Source: Vibrio neptunius
GTDB lineage: Bacteria > Pseudomonadota > Gammaproteobacteria > Enterobacterales > Vibrionaceae
Direction: 5' to 3'
Length of the DNA: 64,000 nucleotides
Assembly (NCBI RefSeq): GCF_000967495.1
Contig: NZ_JXXU01000019.1
Coordinates: 32,703-96,702 of the forward strand
A program made the translations under genes and the position numbers. The notes under the pieces are model-generated. The model saw only the letters and a list, made by a program, of their open reading frames with translations. It did not search any database and had not been told where the DNA came from. This document shows, piece after piece, positions 37,429-45,809 of the stretch (its first letter is position 1; every line of letters starts with the position of its first letter).

Positions 37429-39073
37429 CACCACTCTCCTGCACTTTACCCTCCTCCACTCGGAAGCGACGATTCACTTGCTTAACTCGATCCGCTCGAT
37501 GACTGATAATCAACTGAATCTGTTCAGGGTGATAGTCACGAAGTCCTTCTAGCACCATTTGCTCAGAAATTTGATCAAGATGCGCTGTCGCTTCATCAAG
37601 AATCAACACTGGCGTTTTAGCCAACGCCGCCCTTACGATTGCCAGACGTTGCATTTCTCCACCACTGAATAAACGCTGAGCTTCGCCAATAGAGGAATCC
37701 AGACCGTGGGGCAATTTCATCACTAAGGTTTTCAGTTTCATTAGCGACAACAGTGACCAAAGCTCATCATCATGCAATGCCTCGCTAGTCAATGACAGAT
37801 TGTCACGCAATGAACCGGAGAAGAAGGCCACCTGTTGATCGACACTCGTCACATAACGGCTGCGTGTTACATCATCCCAACCCTTCATCGGCATACCATT
37901 GACACGCCAATCACCTTTGTCCGCAGTCAGAGCTCCAGTCAAGGTCATTAGCCAAGAGCTTTTCCCCGCGCCAGATTCTCCTTCGATCGTCACCCGTTCC
38001 CCGGGATAAAATTCGACATTTATCTCACTCAATAGCGGATTGTCTGCTCGAGAAAGCGTCAACTGAGTGCAGGAAAGAGTGGCTAGCGGGGCCACATAAC
38101 TTGGTACCACAGACTGACGAGAGTGAAAGAAAGGAAGGAGGCGATCGACGGCCACAAATGATTGCTGTATCTGAGAAAAAACCTGAGTCAGATCGAGCCA
38201 AGGTTTTAAAATACCCGCACTGATACAAACCACCATTACCAGCTCTGCATGCGACAACTGTCCCATTTGAACCAATGCGATGGCAGCAGGCACAACCAAC
38301 ATGAGTGATGTCTGAGCCAGTGTAACAAACGTCACCCAAGCGCCAACCATGACACGAGTATAGCCAGTTACGATTTTATTATGGGAACGAATTGTGCGGC
38401 TAAGCGTCAAGTATGAATCTACATCGACGGAGAACAGTTTCATGACACCAATGCTACGCAAAAATTCCATCTGCGCTTGGTGCATATCGGCAACGATCTG
38501 CATGTACTTTTCTTGCCGATGACGGAAACCACTCATCAACATAATCTGAACAACCAGTGCCACAGGCAAAGGCAACAGTGCGATCAACGCCAGACGCCAG
38601 TCTATGTACCCCATCAGTATGGTGAGCAGTACGGGCATCATAAGACCGTTAATTACATCCGTACCATGATGGGCAATGAGTGGCTCAAGACTCTGACAGT
38701 CATCCGAGAGTCGTTTTTCTATGTCTCCTCGCTTCAAGCTTCGGAGCTGTTCGATTTTCATGGATGCCAAAGCACGAACAATGTGTTGGCGCGTTTTCTG
38801 GATAATCTGATACGCGGCTAAATGCGCCAACCAAACCGCAAAAGCGTACAATCCATAGCGCGCAAACAATGCGCTAACGAATACCAACAGATACTCAATT
38901 GGTGACTCTCCAGAAGCCATGGCTTCGAGAGAGAGAAGCAAACATAACCAAGGTACAACTTCTATTAGACTGCACATGACCGCGCTGCCTAATGAAAGAG
39001 TGACCTGGCGACGCTCACTGTACAGCATGGCTTTGAGTGCTTCGCTTCGCCCCATGCCCTTTGACAGTAACAT
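37421..39073 (-). CDS. ABC transporter, fused permease/ATPase (YbtP/YbtQ-type), first gene
   Basis: 550 residues from the ATG at 39073, with GGGAG 5 bp upstream. A longer frame reaches a GTG at 39124, but it would begin inside the inverted repeat and has no support. Membrane segments fill about residues 25-290. The ATPase domain has Walker A GESGAGKSS, signature FSGGEMQR, Walker B VLILDEATAHLDQ and switch His in ISHRADRV. It is the partner of the ABC gene downstream (8-bp overlap). The ribosome-binding site forms the 3' arm of a perfect 11-bp hairpin, so translation may be controlled. Probable substrate is the cluster's siderophore, by context only. Confidence 0.88.
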   Translation of the reverse strand: MLLSKGMGRSEALKAMLYSERRQVTLSLGSAVMCSLIEVVPWLCLLLSLEAMASGESPIEYLLVFVSALFARYGLYAFAVWLAHLAAYQIIQKTRQHIVRALASMKIEQLRSLKRGDIEKRLSDDCQSLEPLIAHHGTDVINGLMMPVLLTILMGYIDWRLALIALLPLPVALVVQIMLMSGFRHRQEKYMQIVADMHQAQMEFLRSIGVMKLFSVDVDSYLTLSRTIRSHNKIVTGYTRVMVGAWVTFVTLAQTSLMLVVPAAIALVQMGQLSHAELVMVVCISAGILKPWLDLTQVFSQIQQSFVAVDRLLPFFHSRQSVVPSYVAPLATLSCTQLTLSRADNPLLSEINVEFYPGERVTIEGESGAGKSSWLMTLTGALTADKGDWRVNGMPMKGWDDVTRSRYVTSVDQQVAFFSGSLRDNLSLTSEALHDDELWSLLSLMKLKTLVMKLPHGLDSSIGEAQRLFSGGEMQRLAIVRAALAKTPVLILDEATAHLDQISEQMVLEGLRDYHPEQIQLIISHRADRVKQVNRRFRVEEGKVQESGDD

Positions 39074-39078
39074 ACATA

Positions 39079-39120
39079 CTCCCGACAAATAGAGAGTATT
39101 GTCCGGCAGTTTGTCGGGAG
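39079..39120 (-). promoter_or_regulatory. Perfect inverted repeat covering the ribosome-binding site of the ABC operon
   Basis: CTCCCGACAAA (39079-39089) and TTTGTCGGGAG (39110-39120) are perfectly complementary over 11 bp with a 20-nt loop. In the minus-strand transcript the GGGAG Shine-Dalgarno lies within the 3' arm, 5 nt before the ATG. It could hide the ribosome-binding site, or be an operator in DNA. Confidence 0.7.
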
Positions 39121-39325
39121 CCACTAACGTAATCAGGTGTTAAAATGGCGACTTCCGTCCTTATTGGTCACTCGACGAGAGAGCAAAAAGTCAGCCTGCC
39201 CTAGCACATTTAACCAGTGAATGAGATGTCATGATGCTAGTAGGTTGGCGAGATAACGCCCTAGGTGGGATGCGGGCGGTGTTTAATATCTCCCTCAATT
39301 CGGGAGACATCCTCGAACTCAACAC

Positions 39326-39766
39326 TCAAGCACACTGCTCGACTTTACCTTGTTCGGTTTTTGCTTTTGTCTTTGAGGTCTTTTTCGCCGCGTCTAAGTT
39401 GACCACTTCTTCTGTGGAAACATTTTTTGAATTGCCTAGAAAGACGCCACCTTTCTGAATCGTAAACTCTGTCGCAGACACCTCTCCTTCAAGGTAGCCG
39501 TGTTCGAGAATCTCCAAACTTTTGGTGTAAACCTTGCCCAGAAAGCGACCATTGATAATCAGGCGTTCTGCACGAATCGACCCATCGACTGAGCCCGTAG
39601 CGCTTATAGTGACACTTCTATCGGTTTCAATACTGCCCTTTATTTGACCATCTATCTGGATGTTACAAGTAAGCTTGAGCTGTCCCTCAATGTAGCCTCC
39701 TTCCGCGATGACAGTTTGAGAGCAGTGGCTATTTGATTCTCGATTCTGTTTACCAAGTAATCCCAT
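39326..39766 (-). CDS. Bactofilin (CcmA/BacA family)
   Basis: 146 residues with a bactofilin core (about 18-112), a right-handed beta-helix with repeated hydrophobic/glycine pattern: VIAEGGYIEGQLKLTCNIQI, DGQIKGSIETDRSVTI, GSVDGSIRAERLIINGRFLGKV, ILEHGYLEGEV. The flanking tails are polar, and the C-terminal tail is lysine-rich. Bactofilins polymerise without nucleotides and recruit peptidoglycan enzymes to local sites, as with Helicobacter CcmA and Csd peptidases. Its 5' end overlaps the M23 peptidase gene by 115 bp, so the two are tightly coupled and probably form a scaffold plus enzyme. It is on the same strand as the lateral flagellar genes upstream. Confidence 0.9.
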   Translation of the reverse strand: MGLLGKQNRESNSHCSQTVIAEGGYIEGQLKLTCNIQIDGQIKGSIETDRSVTISATGSVDGSIRAERLIINGRFLGKVYTKSLEILEHGYLEGEVSATEFTIQKGGVFLGNSKNVSTEEVVNLDAAKKTSKTKAKTEQGKVEQCA

Positions 39767-40620
39767 TTTACGTCCTTATTCGATTCGAAAATCGAGTCAA
39801 AGTTATTCATTTCCCATTTGGTGAAAGGCAGTGGATCCAGAGAGCGCCCCACCAAACGAACCTCATAATGCAGGTGATATCCAGTCGACAATCCGGAGTT
39901 CCCCGATAGGCCTATCAAATCACCTTTTTTAACGTAATCTCCACGCTTCACCTTGAATGCACTCAGGTGAGAGTAAGAAGAAGTAAATCCGAAGGAATGC
40001 GCCAGCTTGATGAAATTGCCAGATCCCTTATTGCTCTTTCTCGCCACTTCAATAATGCCATCGGCTGGAGCGTAAATAGGTGTCCCAGCATTCACCGCAT
40101 AATCAATACCATGATGCATGGTTTTTACTTTGGTAACAGGATGCACTCGACGGCCATAATGGGAAGAAAGGTAACCAGCCTTGACTGGCCGTCCATTGGG
40201 TATCAGTTGCATCATTTGATGACGAACAGCGGCACTGAGCCCAGCACTGTCTACTCGTTCCCTTAGATCTAACGATTCGTTAGAAAGCGCTAGCGCAGAC
40301 TCAATATCGCGCAGTTTGTCCGTCACATAAGCAAGGTCTTGCTTCTTTCTTGTCAGGTGGCTTTCCAAATCACTCTGAAATTCATGTGAGCGGATGAGCT
40401 CTTGTTCGAGAGAAGAGGCTTTGCTCAGTAACTCACTTTTTTCTCGCTCAGAGTCAGAGGCATCACCTGCTAAAATCGACAAAAGTCCGAGCAGGGTACA
40501 GAACACCACTACAATAAAAAGGAGTGAGTACTTAATCCCTTTAATGGCCCGGAACGAAAGATTAAAAAAGCGCGTTCCTTCAATGCCTGTGACCATAACG
40601 GTTAAGTGATTAGATTCCAT
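39652..40620 (-). CDS. M23-family metallopeptidase, membrane-anchored
   Basis: 322 residues. One membrane segment (about 31-51) near the N-terminus, a coiled coil (about 55-122), then an M23/LytM peptidase domain (about 140-265) with zinc ligands His169, Asp173 and His251 (HHGIDY and HLHYE) and His218 in SYSHLS. These residues are intact, so it is predicted to be an active periplasmic endopeptidase cutting peptidoglycan cross-links. A polar C-terminal tail of about 55 residues follows. It overlaps the bactofilin gene by 115 bp. Cell-wall opening for flagella or local shape control are likely roles; this is inference from the neighbours. Confidence 0.9.
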   Translation of the reverse strand: MESNHLTVMVTGIEGTRFFNLSFRAIKGIKYSLLFIVVVFCTLLGLLSILAGDASDSEREKSELLSKASSLEQELIRSHEFQSDLESHLTRKKQDLAYVTDKLRDIESALALSNESLDLRERVDSAGLSAAVRHQMMQLIPNGRPVKAGYLSSHYGRRVHPVTKVKTMHHGIDYAVNAGTPIYAPADGIIEVARKSNKGSGNFIKLAHSFGFTSSYSHLSAFKVKRGDYVKKGDLIGLSGNSGLSTGYHLHYEVRLVGRSLDPLPFTKWEMNNFDSIFESNKDVKWDYLVNRIENQIATALKLSSRKEATLRDSSSLLVTSR

Positions 40621-40799
40621 ACTTGTTCAATGACACACTCTTACAATCATTAAAGTGAGAGGAATTCTATCAGGGCACGACGACGCGAAAAGAGGCAGGT
40701 TTCCAATTCGGAAACCTTATCCCAGAGATAAAAATTGAATTTAATTCGCGCGTAAAACTGGTCGCTTTGCCTATTGTGGTACTAAAAATAGAGTCTCAA

Positions 40800-42170
40800 C
40801 TACTCAGCGACTTTCTCGCGACTAAAACGCTTCATGTCACTGGCAAATTGTTTAAAGTCGATACGTTTAACCAACACAGCACAGATAGGAGGAAGTGGCT
40901 CAAACATAAACACACTGTCATGATGGAGAAGGTGGTCAAAAATGAGGGTAAGATTGTCTTTGCTGGACAAGCCCGTTGAAAGATATAGGGCGTGGATTTT
41001 TGCCACACAGCTCACCTTGTCAAGCTTACGGGTAAAGCTATCCAGCACAGACTCGGCACTTTGGCGTACACCAGTGAGGAATTCAGAATGAAGCTGAATT
41101 ATCGCCAGATGCTGACTTTCACTATCTGTAAGCTTATGACGAGACATTTCTTTAACAACCTGATGAAATTTCTTCTCATACAAGCCACTGCCCTCTTCGC
41201 TTCTCATCCATAACATTAATAAAGCAAAGAGATAGTTTAGCGTGTGCTGAGCCACATCTCGATTGATCAGTTTGGCCGCATTAAGTCCAGAGGAAAAGTG
41301 CACCAGAGCATCATCATATCGGCCCGCTGCAATACTCATCAGCGCCAAGGATGTATGTTGAGTTAAACTGAGTCCCCAACGTGAACCTGAGCGAGTCAGC
41401 AGACGATAGGCCTGCTGTACACTGCCATTTTGCAACATCAGCAACGAGCCTATCTCATCAAACGGCTGACCGAGTTGGAACTTAGCAGAATGGAACTTGT
41501 TATACAGCTCAAGAGCATCCTCAGATTGGGCATTTAATACCAGTGCATTGAGGAACAGGCTGATTTCCAGCGAGTAATCGCGCTTACCCGCTTCTTTTAT
41601 CAAAGCACCATAGAGCTCCGTCGCTTGCTTAAGCTCACGTTTAACGAGATGGTAGTGGGCACGATTAAGTTTGAAATCATACTGATATTCGAAGTAATGC
41701 TGCTCAAAGAATTGGTAGCGCTTCTCCATTTCGTCAGCACACTCGATATCGTTACGCTGAAGCAATGGCCAGACTTTGTTCTTCTTTTCAAACACCTTAC
41801 GGATCAGAACGCTGACATCGCGTTGATTGTCTTCCGGTTTAAGGTGAACATCACCCAAATAATAAGAGCTATCACGAGTACTACTATCCGCGCAATCCAT
41901 AATGATTGTCGAACGCTCATCAATGGTCTGCGACTTTCTCAGCTCGAGAATCAAGTCCTGTGACTTGACGGTGTTTTTGCGAAAGCTCTGATCGCAGATC
42001 AGAATATCAAACCGGCCATGGAAGGTACGATTGAGCGCTTCATGAGGCGAATTGAGATGGATTATCTTATGTTGCTTGATTCCCAAAGAAAGCATCAGGC
42101 TAGATATGCTAATGTTTTTGTTGGGAAATTCTTTGATTATAAGGACATTTGCATCTCTTAACTTAAGCAT
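40800..42170 (-). CDS. Receiver-like/TPR protein of the lateral flagellar locus
   Basis: 456 residues, function unknown. The first about 125 residues look like a response-regulator receiver, with the possible phospho-site Asp60 in FDILICDQSF. There is no DNA-binding domain. From about residue 170 on, the protein is all-helical with TPR-like repeats (LNRAHYHLVKRELKQATELYGAL; FLNALVLNAQSEDALELYNKF; LALMSIAAGRYDDALVHFSSGL). Such proteins usually pass a signal by protein contact. It lies 76 bp downstream of fliJ on the same strand, with AGAAAGG before the ATG, and 179 bp upstream of the M23/bactofilin pair. Confident as a gene; role not recognised. Confidence 0.82.
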   Translation of the reverse strand: MLKLRDANVLIIKEFPNKNISISSLMLSLGIKQHKIIHLNSPHEALNRTFHGRFDILICDQSFRKNTVKSQDLILELRKSQTIDERSTIIMDCADSSTRDSSYYLGDVHLKPEDNQRDVSVLIRKVFEKKNKVWPLLQRNDIECADEMEKRYQFFEQHYFEYQYDFKLNRAHYHLVKRELKQATELYGALIKEAGKRDYSLEISLFLNALVLNAQSEDALELYNKFHSAKFQLGQPFDEIGSLLMLQNGSVQQAYRLLTRSGSRWGLSLTQHTSLALMSIAAGRYDDALVHFSSGLNAAKLINRDVAQHTLNYLFALLMLWMRSEEGSGLYEKKFHQVVKEMSRHKLTDSESQHLAIIQLHSEFLTGVRQSAESVLDSFTRKLDKVSCVAKIHALYLSTGLSSKDNLTLIFDHLLHHDSVFMFEPLPPICAVLVKRIDFKQFASDMKRFSREKVAE

Positions 42171-42246
42171 ACCAACCTTTCTCTTATTCTTAGCTAAATT
42201 AGGCTTGATGCAGTTTAAGGGGACGCAAAGCCTTGCGGGTGACGAA

Positions 42247-42687
42247 TTATTGAGCTTTTTGTGCGAATCGGCTATTGATAATCTCTTCTAACGCGAGCTC
42301 TTCCTTGTGTCGAACATCAGAATTGTGCGCTTCCTTCCAACATTCGAGGGTTTTTTCTAGACCTTTGACTCTGAGATGCTTAGTTTCAAGTTGTTTTTGC
42401 AACGAGGCGCACTCTGCTTGCATCACTTGCTGTTCATGCTGTTGATGTACAATCAGTTTATGGAGCATCTGTTCCACACGGCTACGATTGAGTAACGCCT
42501 CTCGATGCGAGGACGTGACATAGCTCGATCTAGGCTGCGTCTGGCTCTTCAAATCCATCAGTTGCTGCAAACGCTGTTGAGCTGAAGCATGTTGTTGACG
42601 AAGCGATTCTAACTGCACCGACATCAGATCTCGATGCTTTTTCTGAATTTTCTGAAATTTCTCCACAGCACGCAATTTCGCTTCCAT
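42247..42687 (-). CDS. fliJ: FliJ-like flagellar export chaperone (lateral system)
   Basis: 146 residues, almost entirely coiled coil (repeated Q/E/L/K heptads), directly downstream of fliI with a 10-bp gap. FliJ proteins couple the FliI/FliH ATPase to the FlhA gate of the flagellar type III export apparatus. Sequence conservation in this family is low, so the call rests on length, coiled coil and position after fliE-F-G-H-I. It is the last gene of the export block. Confidence 0.75.
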   Translation of the reverse strand: MEAKLRAVEKFQKIQKKHRDLMSVQLESLRQQHASAQQRLQQLMDLKSQTQPRSSYVTSSHREALLNRSRVEQMLHKLIVHQQHEQQVMQAECASLQKQLETKHLRVKGLEKTLECWKEAHNSDVRHKEELALEEIINSRFAQKAQ

Positions 42688-42697
42688 ACGTTAATTC

Positions 42698-44044
42698 CTA
42701 ATTTGATTGAAAGAGCTGAGCTAGCTCTGTCAGGCTTTGAGAAAAATCCACAGAGCAATCAGCGGCTTGCTGGAGGTATGCCGTCAATTGTGGATACAGA
42801 GCTACTGAGCGGTCCAATTCAGGATCTTGTCCCGGCTGGTAACCTCCGAGTGGCAGTAGGTCTTTAACCTGAAGGTAGTTCGAGTAAGTTTTGCGAAACT
42901 CGTTTGCCAAGGTCAGATGGGCAGGCTGGGAGCAAGCCGTCATACAGCGACTCACTGAAGCATTTATATCAATCGCTGGATAATGCCCTTGTTCTGCAAG
43001 TTTACGCGACAAGACAATATGCCCATCAAGAATGGCCCGCGCCGAATCCACCACGGGATCTTGCTGGTCATCGCCTGCAGCAAGGATGGTATAAATAGCG
43101 GTCAGACTACCGTTTTGGTTTTCGCTGTTACCAGCGCGCTCAAGCAACTGTGGTAAAGCATTAAACACCGAAGGCGGGTAGCCTCTGGTAGCAGGGGGCT
43201 CCCCCAAGGACAGGGCGATTTCTCTCTGTGCCATCGCATAACGAGTCAAAGAATCCACCATCAACAAGACATCTTTGCCCTTGTCGCGAAAATACTCTGC
43301 GACTCGATGGCACAACAGCATGGCTCTAAGGCGCATCAGGGGCGATTCATCTGCTGGTGCAGCAATGATGATCGCCTTGTCACGAGCTTCAGGTGTTAGG
43401 TTTCTCTCAATAAACTCGCGCACTTCACGACCACGCTCACCAATCAAACCGACCACAATGACGTCTGCTTCCGTGTTTTGAGTTATCATTCCCATCAAAA
43501 CACTTTTCCCCACACCACTGCCGGCCATCAGACCAATACGCTGGCCTTTGCCAACAGTAAGCAGGCCATTCATCGCTCGTACCCCAACATTGAGCGGCGA
43601 ATCCACCGGCCTACGCTTAAGGGGATTTATCGGTCTAGGTTCAAGCGAAACTCGCTCCCCTCCGTGCAATTGAGGGCCGTCGTCAAGGGTTTCACCCAAT
43701 CCGTTGACGACTCGGCCCATCCAGTTTTCGCCAAGTTGCACTGTGCTATCGCCATCCAGTGGAATCACTTTCGCACCAGCAAACAAACCACCAAGTCGAC
43801 GAATTGGCATCAGATAAGCGATAGTATGGTCGAAGCCGACGACCTGAGCTTCAATCATGTCACCTTCAGCGGTTTCAACTAAACAACGCTGTTCAAGCTT
43901 AAAACGGCACCCTACTGCTTGAAGCATGATCCCCGTTACCTTTACCAGCCTGCCCGTTACTCTAGCCACAGGAATAGAATCCAATGAAGCAATCGCTTCA
44001 CTGGTTCGCTCAGACAAAAGCTCAAATGCGAGGGTATTACTCAT
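42698..44044 (-). CDS. fliI: FliI, flagellum-specific export ATPase (lateral system)
   Basis: 448 residues, related to the F1-ATPase beta subunit. Walker A GLMAGSGVGKSVLMG, Walker B region VLLMVDSLTRYAMAQREI, and the typical PPSVFNALPQLLERAGN block are present. It powers or assists delivery of flagellar substrates to the export gate on the inner face of the membrane, with FliH and FliJ. It overlaps fliH by 8 bp and is followed by fliJ. Intact and of usual length. Confidence 0.95.
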   Translation of the reverse strand: MSNTLAFELLSERTSEAIASLDSIPVARVTGRLVKVTGIMLQAVGCRFKLEQRCLVETAEGDMIEAQVVGFDHTIAYLMPIRRLGGLFAGAKVIPLDGDSTVQLGENWMGRVVNGLGETLDDGPQLHGGERVSLEPRPINPLKRRPVDSPLNVGVRAMNGLLTVGKGQRIGLMAGSGVGKSVLMGMITQNTEADVIVVGLIGERGREVREFIERNLTPEARDKAIIIAAPADESPLMRLRAMLLCHRVAEYFRDKGKDVLLMVDSLTRYAMAQREIALSLGEPPATRGYPPSVFNALPQLLERAGNSENQNGSLTAIYTILAAGDDQQDPVVDSARAILDGHIVLSRKLAEQGHYPAIDINASVSRCMTACSQPAHLTLANEFRKTYSNYLQVKDLLPLGGYQPGQDPELDRSVALYPQLTAYLQQAADCSVDFSQSLTELAQLFQSN

Positions 44045-44786
44045 TATGCTCTTCTACCACAGGTGTCACTTCGTCGAGCAAGTGTTCTTTGACGTTGTCC
44101 ATGCAGGCTTGTAAACGAGAATCACAACTGGCATCGGCCTCAGCCTCTTCAGTCACTAGATGGCAGCCCCCCGTCGGCAATTCTGGGTTACCGACCAGTT
44201 TCCATTCTTTAGGCAATTCCGCGTTAATTTGGGTAATTCGGTCAAGATCCTGAGGATTAAGGTGCACCGTCACTTTCTCGGTTTTTCCTGGCATCGCTTC
44301 AAGTGTTTCATCTACAAGCGCTAAGATTTGCTGTGGCATCAGAGTGAGTTCTGCTCGAATCACCTGTTGGGCAACCTTTTGTACCAGCTCGCAAATGATG
44401 TGTCGCTGTTGCTGCTCACGTTCAGATTGCCAGCGCGACAAAGTTTGATAAAGCTCATTAACTGGCTTAGCCGCTTCAAGGAAAGCTTGCTTACCGGACT
44501 GTTCGCCGGAGACAAAGCCTTGCTGGAAGCCTTCTTTTTGTCCTTCCAATAACCCTTGCTGCTTACCCTGATTCAGCCCTTGACGCAGACCTTCTTCGTG
44601 CCCCTGTTCGAGGCCTGTCTGGAACCCTTCCTCAAGCTTTTGTTGGATATCTATCTGAGAATCTTGCCAAGAATCTTCTATGGCAAATTCATCCTCATTG
44701 ACCACTGGCTGAGCCAGTGGTGGAAAGCGGTGAATACGATACCCAGATGCAGGAACTTGCAATAAATTGGATTTCATTATTGACAT
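44037..44786 (-). CDS. fliH: FliH, export ATPase regulator (lateral system)
   Basis: 249 residues. The middle part is the glycine-rich GxxxG-type helix repeat seen in FliH (GFQTGLEQGHEEGLRQGLNQGK and onward, about 55-95), which builds the peripheral stalk. The C-terminal domain is V-ATPase subunit E-like. It inhibits and positions FliI. GGAG precedes the ATG at 44786. It lies 3 bp after fliG and overlaps fliI by 8 bp. Confidence 0.92.
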   Translation of the reverse strand: MSIMKSNLLQVPASGYRIHRFPPLAQPVVNEDEFAIEDSWQDSQIDIQQKLEEGFQTGLEQGHEEGLRQGLNQGKQQGLLEGQKEGFQQGFVSGEQSGKQAFLEAAKPVNELYQTLSRWQSEREQQQRHIICELVQKVAQQVIRAELTLMPQQILALVDETLEAMPGKTEKVTVHLNPQDLDRITQINAELPKEWKLVGNPELPTGGCHLVTEEAEADASCDSRLQACMDNVKEHLLDEVTPVVEEHNE

Positions 44787-44789
44787 GCA

Positions 44790-45809
44790 TTACTCCACTG
44801 TCGGTTCGTCATAAAGCACGAGTTCGATTTCACCTTCTTCATCCAATTCACGCACGATCTGCATGACCTCGTGTCTGGCTCGTTCAACACGACTCAGAGG
44901 GACAGCACCACGGATTTCCATATCATCTTCCAGCGCTTTGACCATACGCTGTGGCATCGCACTCTTTATCGTTTGTTGTAGAAGTATCTCCGCCCCTTTA
45001 AGAGCTAGGCTCCAAAGTTCAAGTGGGACTTGCTGAACCAAAGTATCCAGTGTTTCTTCTGTCTGTCGACCAAGCACCAAAAAGTCGAACATGTTGAGCT
45101 CAATCTCACTCACCACCTCTTCATCGTGCAACTTGAGCATTTCCATTAACGAGCCACGGTCACCTTCAAAACGGTTGATGATGTCTGCCACTTGCTTGAC
45201 TCCAGATAATGGCGCACTCTGACTGGCCGATACCTGCTCAATACAGCGGTCAATGAGGTCGTTGAGATCACTGGCGACCTGATGGTCAATATCCTGCAGC
45301 CGGGCAATCCGGTACAAAATTTCGTCATGATAATCTTCAGGTAGATGCTTAAGTACCGTCGATGAGCTTTCTGCAGGCAAGTAGGCCAGAAAAATGGCTT
45401 GCATCTCTGGGTGCTCATTGGCGATGAATCGAGCTAAAATGTCAGCATCCACCCACTGTAAACGCTTCATGTTATTGCGAATCTCATCACCGTATAAGTT
45501 GTTGAGAAGACCTTTGGCTAAGTCATTCCCCAGCGCTTTGCGCAGGGTATTCGATAGATACTCTTTCGACGCACCGCGAATGCCGCTGTGCTGCCGAAAG
45601 TCTTCGAAGAAGTGCTGGATAATGCCATGAGCACGATCACTTTTTATTCCACTGAGCTTCGCCATTGCTTTAGTAACACGCTGGGTTTCATCTCGGGTGA
45701 AGTTGCGCAGCACTTTGGCCGCGGCATCTTCCCCCATGCCGAGAAGTACCAGAGCGGTTTGCTCTACGTAACTAAGCGTTGCTTTTTGATTTAACTCTGC
45801 TGTGTTCAT
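44790..45809 (-). CDS. fliG: FliG, flagellar switch/rotor protein (lateral system)
   Basis: 339 residues, usual FliG length. N-terminal domain (VEQTALVLLGMGEDAAAKVLRNF) binds FliF; the middle domain carries the HPEMQAIFLAYL and EIxxNMFDFLVL regions; the C-terminal domain (LWSLALKGAEILLQQTIKSAMPQRMVKALEDDMEIRGAVPLSRV) holds the charged residues that meet the stator, so it is the torque-generating rotor subunit. The 5' end overlaps fliF by 38 bp. Part of the switch complex with FliM and FliN, whose genes are on the opposite strand further right. Confidence 0.95.
   Translation of the reverse strand: MNTAELNQKATLSYVEQTALVLLGMGEDAAAKVLRNFTRDETQRVTKAMAKLSGIKSDRAHGIIQHFFEDFRQHSGIRGASKEYLSNTLRKALGNDLAKGLLNNLYGDEIRNNMKRLQWVDADILARFIANEHPEMQAIFLAYLPAESSSTVLKHLPEDYHDEILYRIARLQDIDHQVASDLNDLIDRCIEQVSASQSAPLSGVKQVADIINRFEGDRGSLMEMLKLHDEEVVSEIELNMFDFLVLGRQTEETLDTLVQQVPLELWSLALKGAEILLQQTIKSAMPQRMVKALEDDMEIRGAVPLSRVERARHEVMQIVRELDEEGEIELVLYDEPTVE

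Noticed and set aside
39231..39458. Plus-strand frame at the end of the bactofilin gene
   Set aside because: Mostly antisense to bactofilin, with no supported start.
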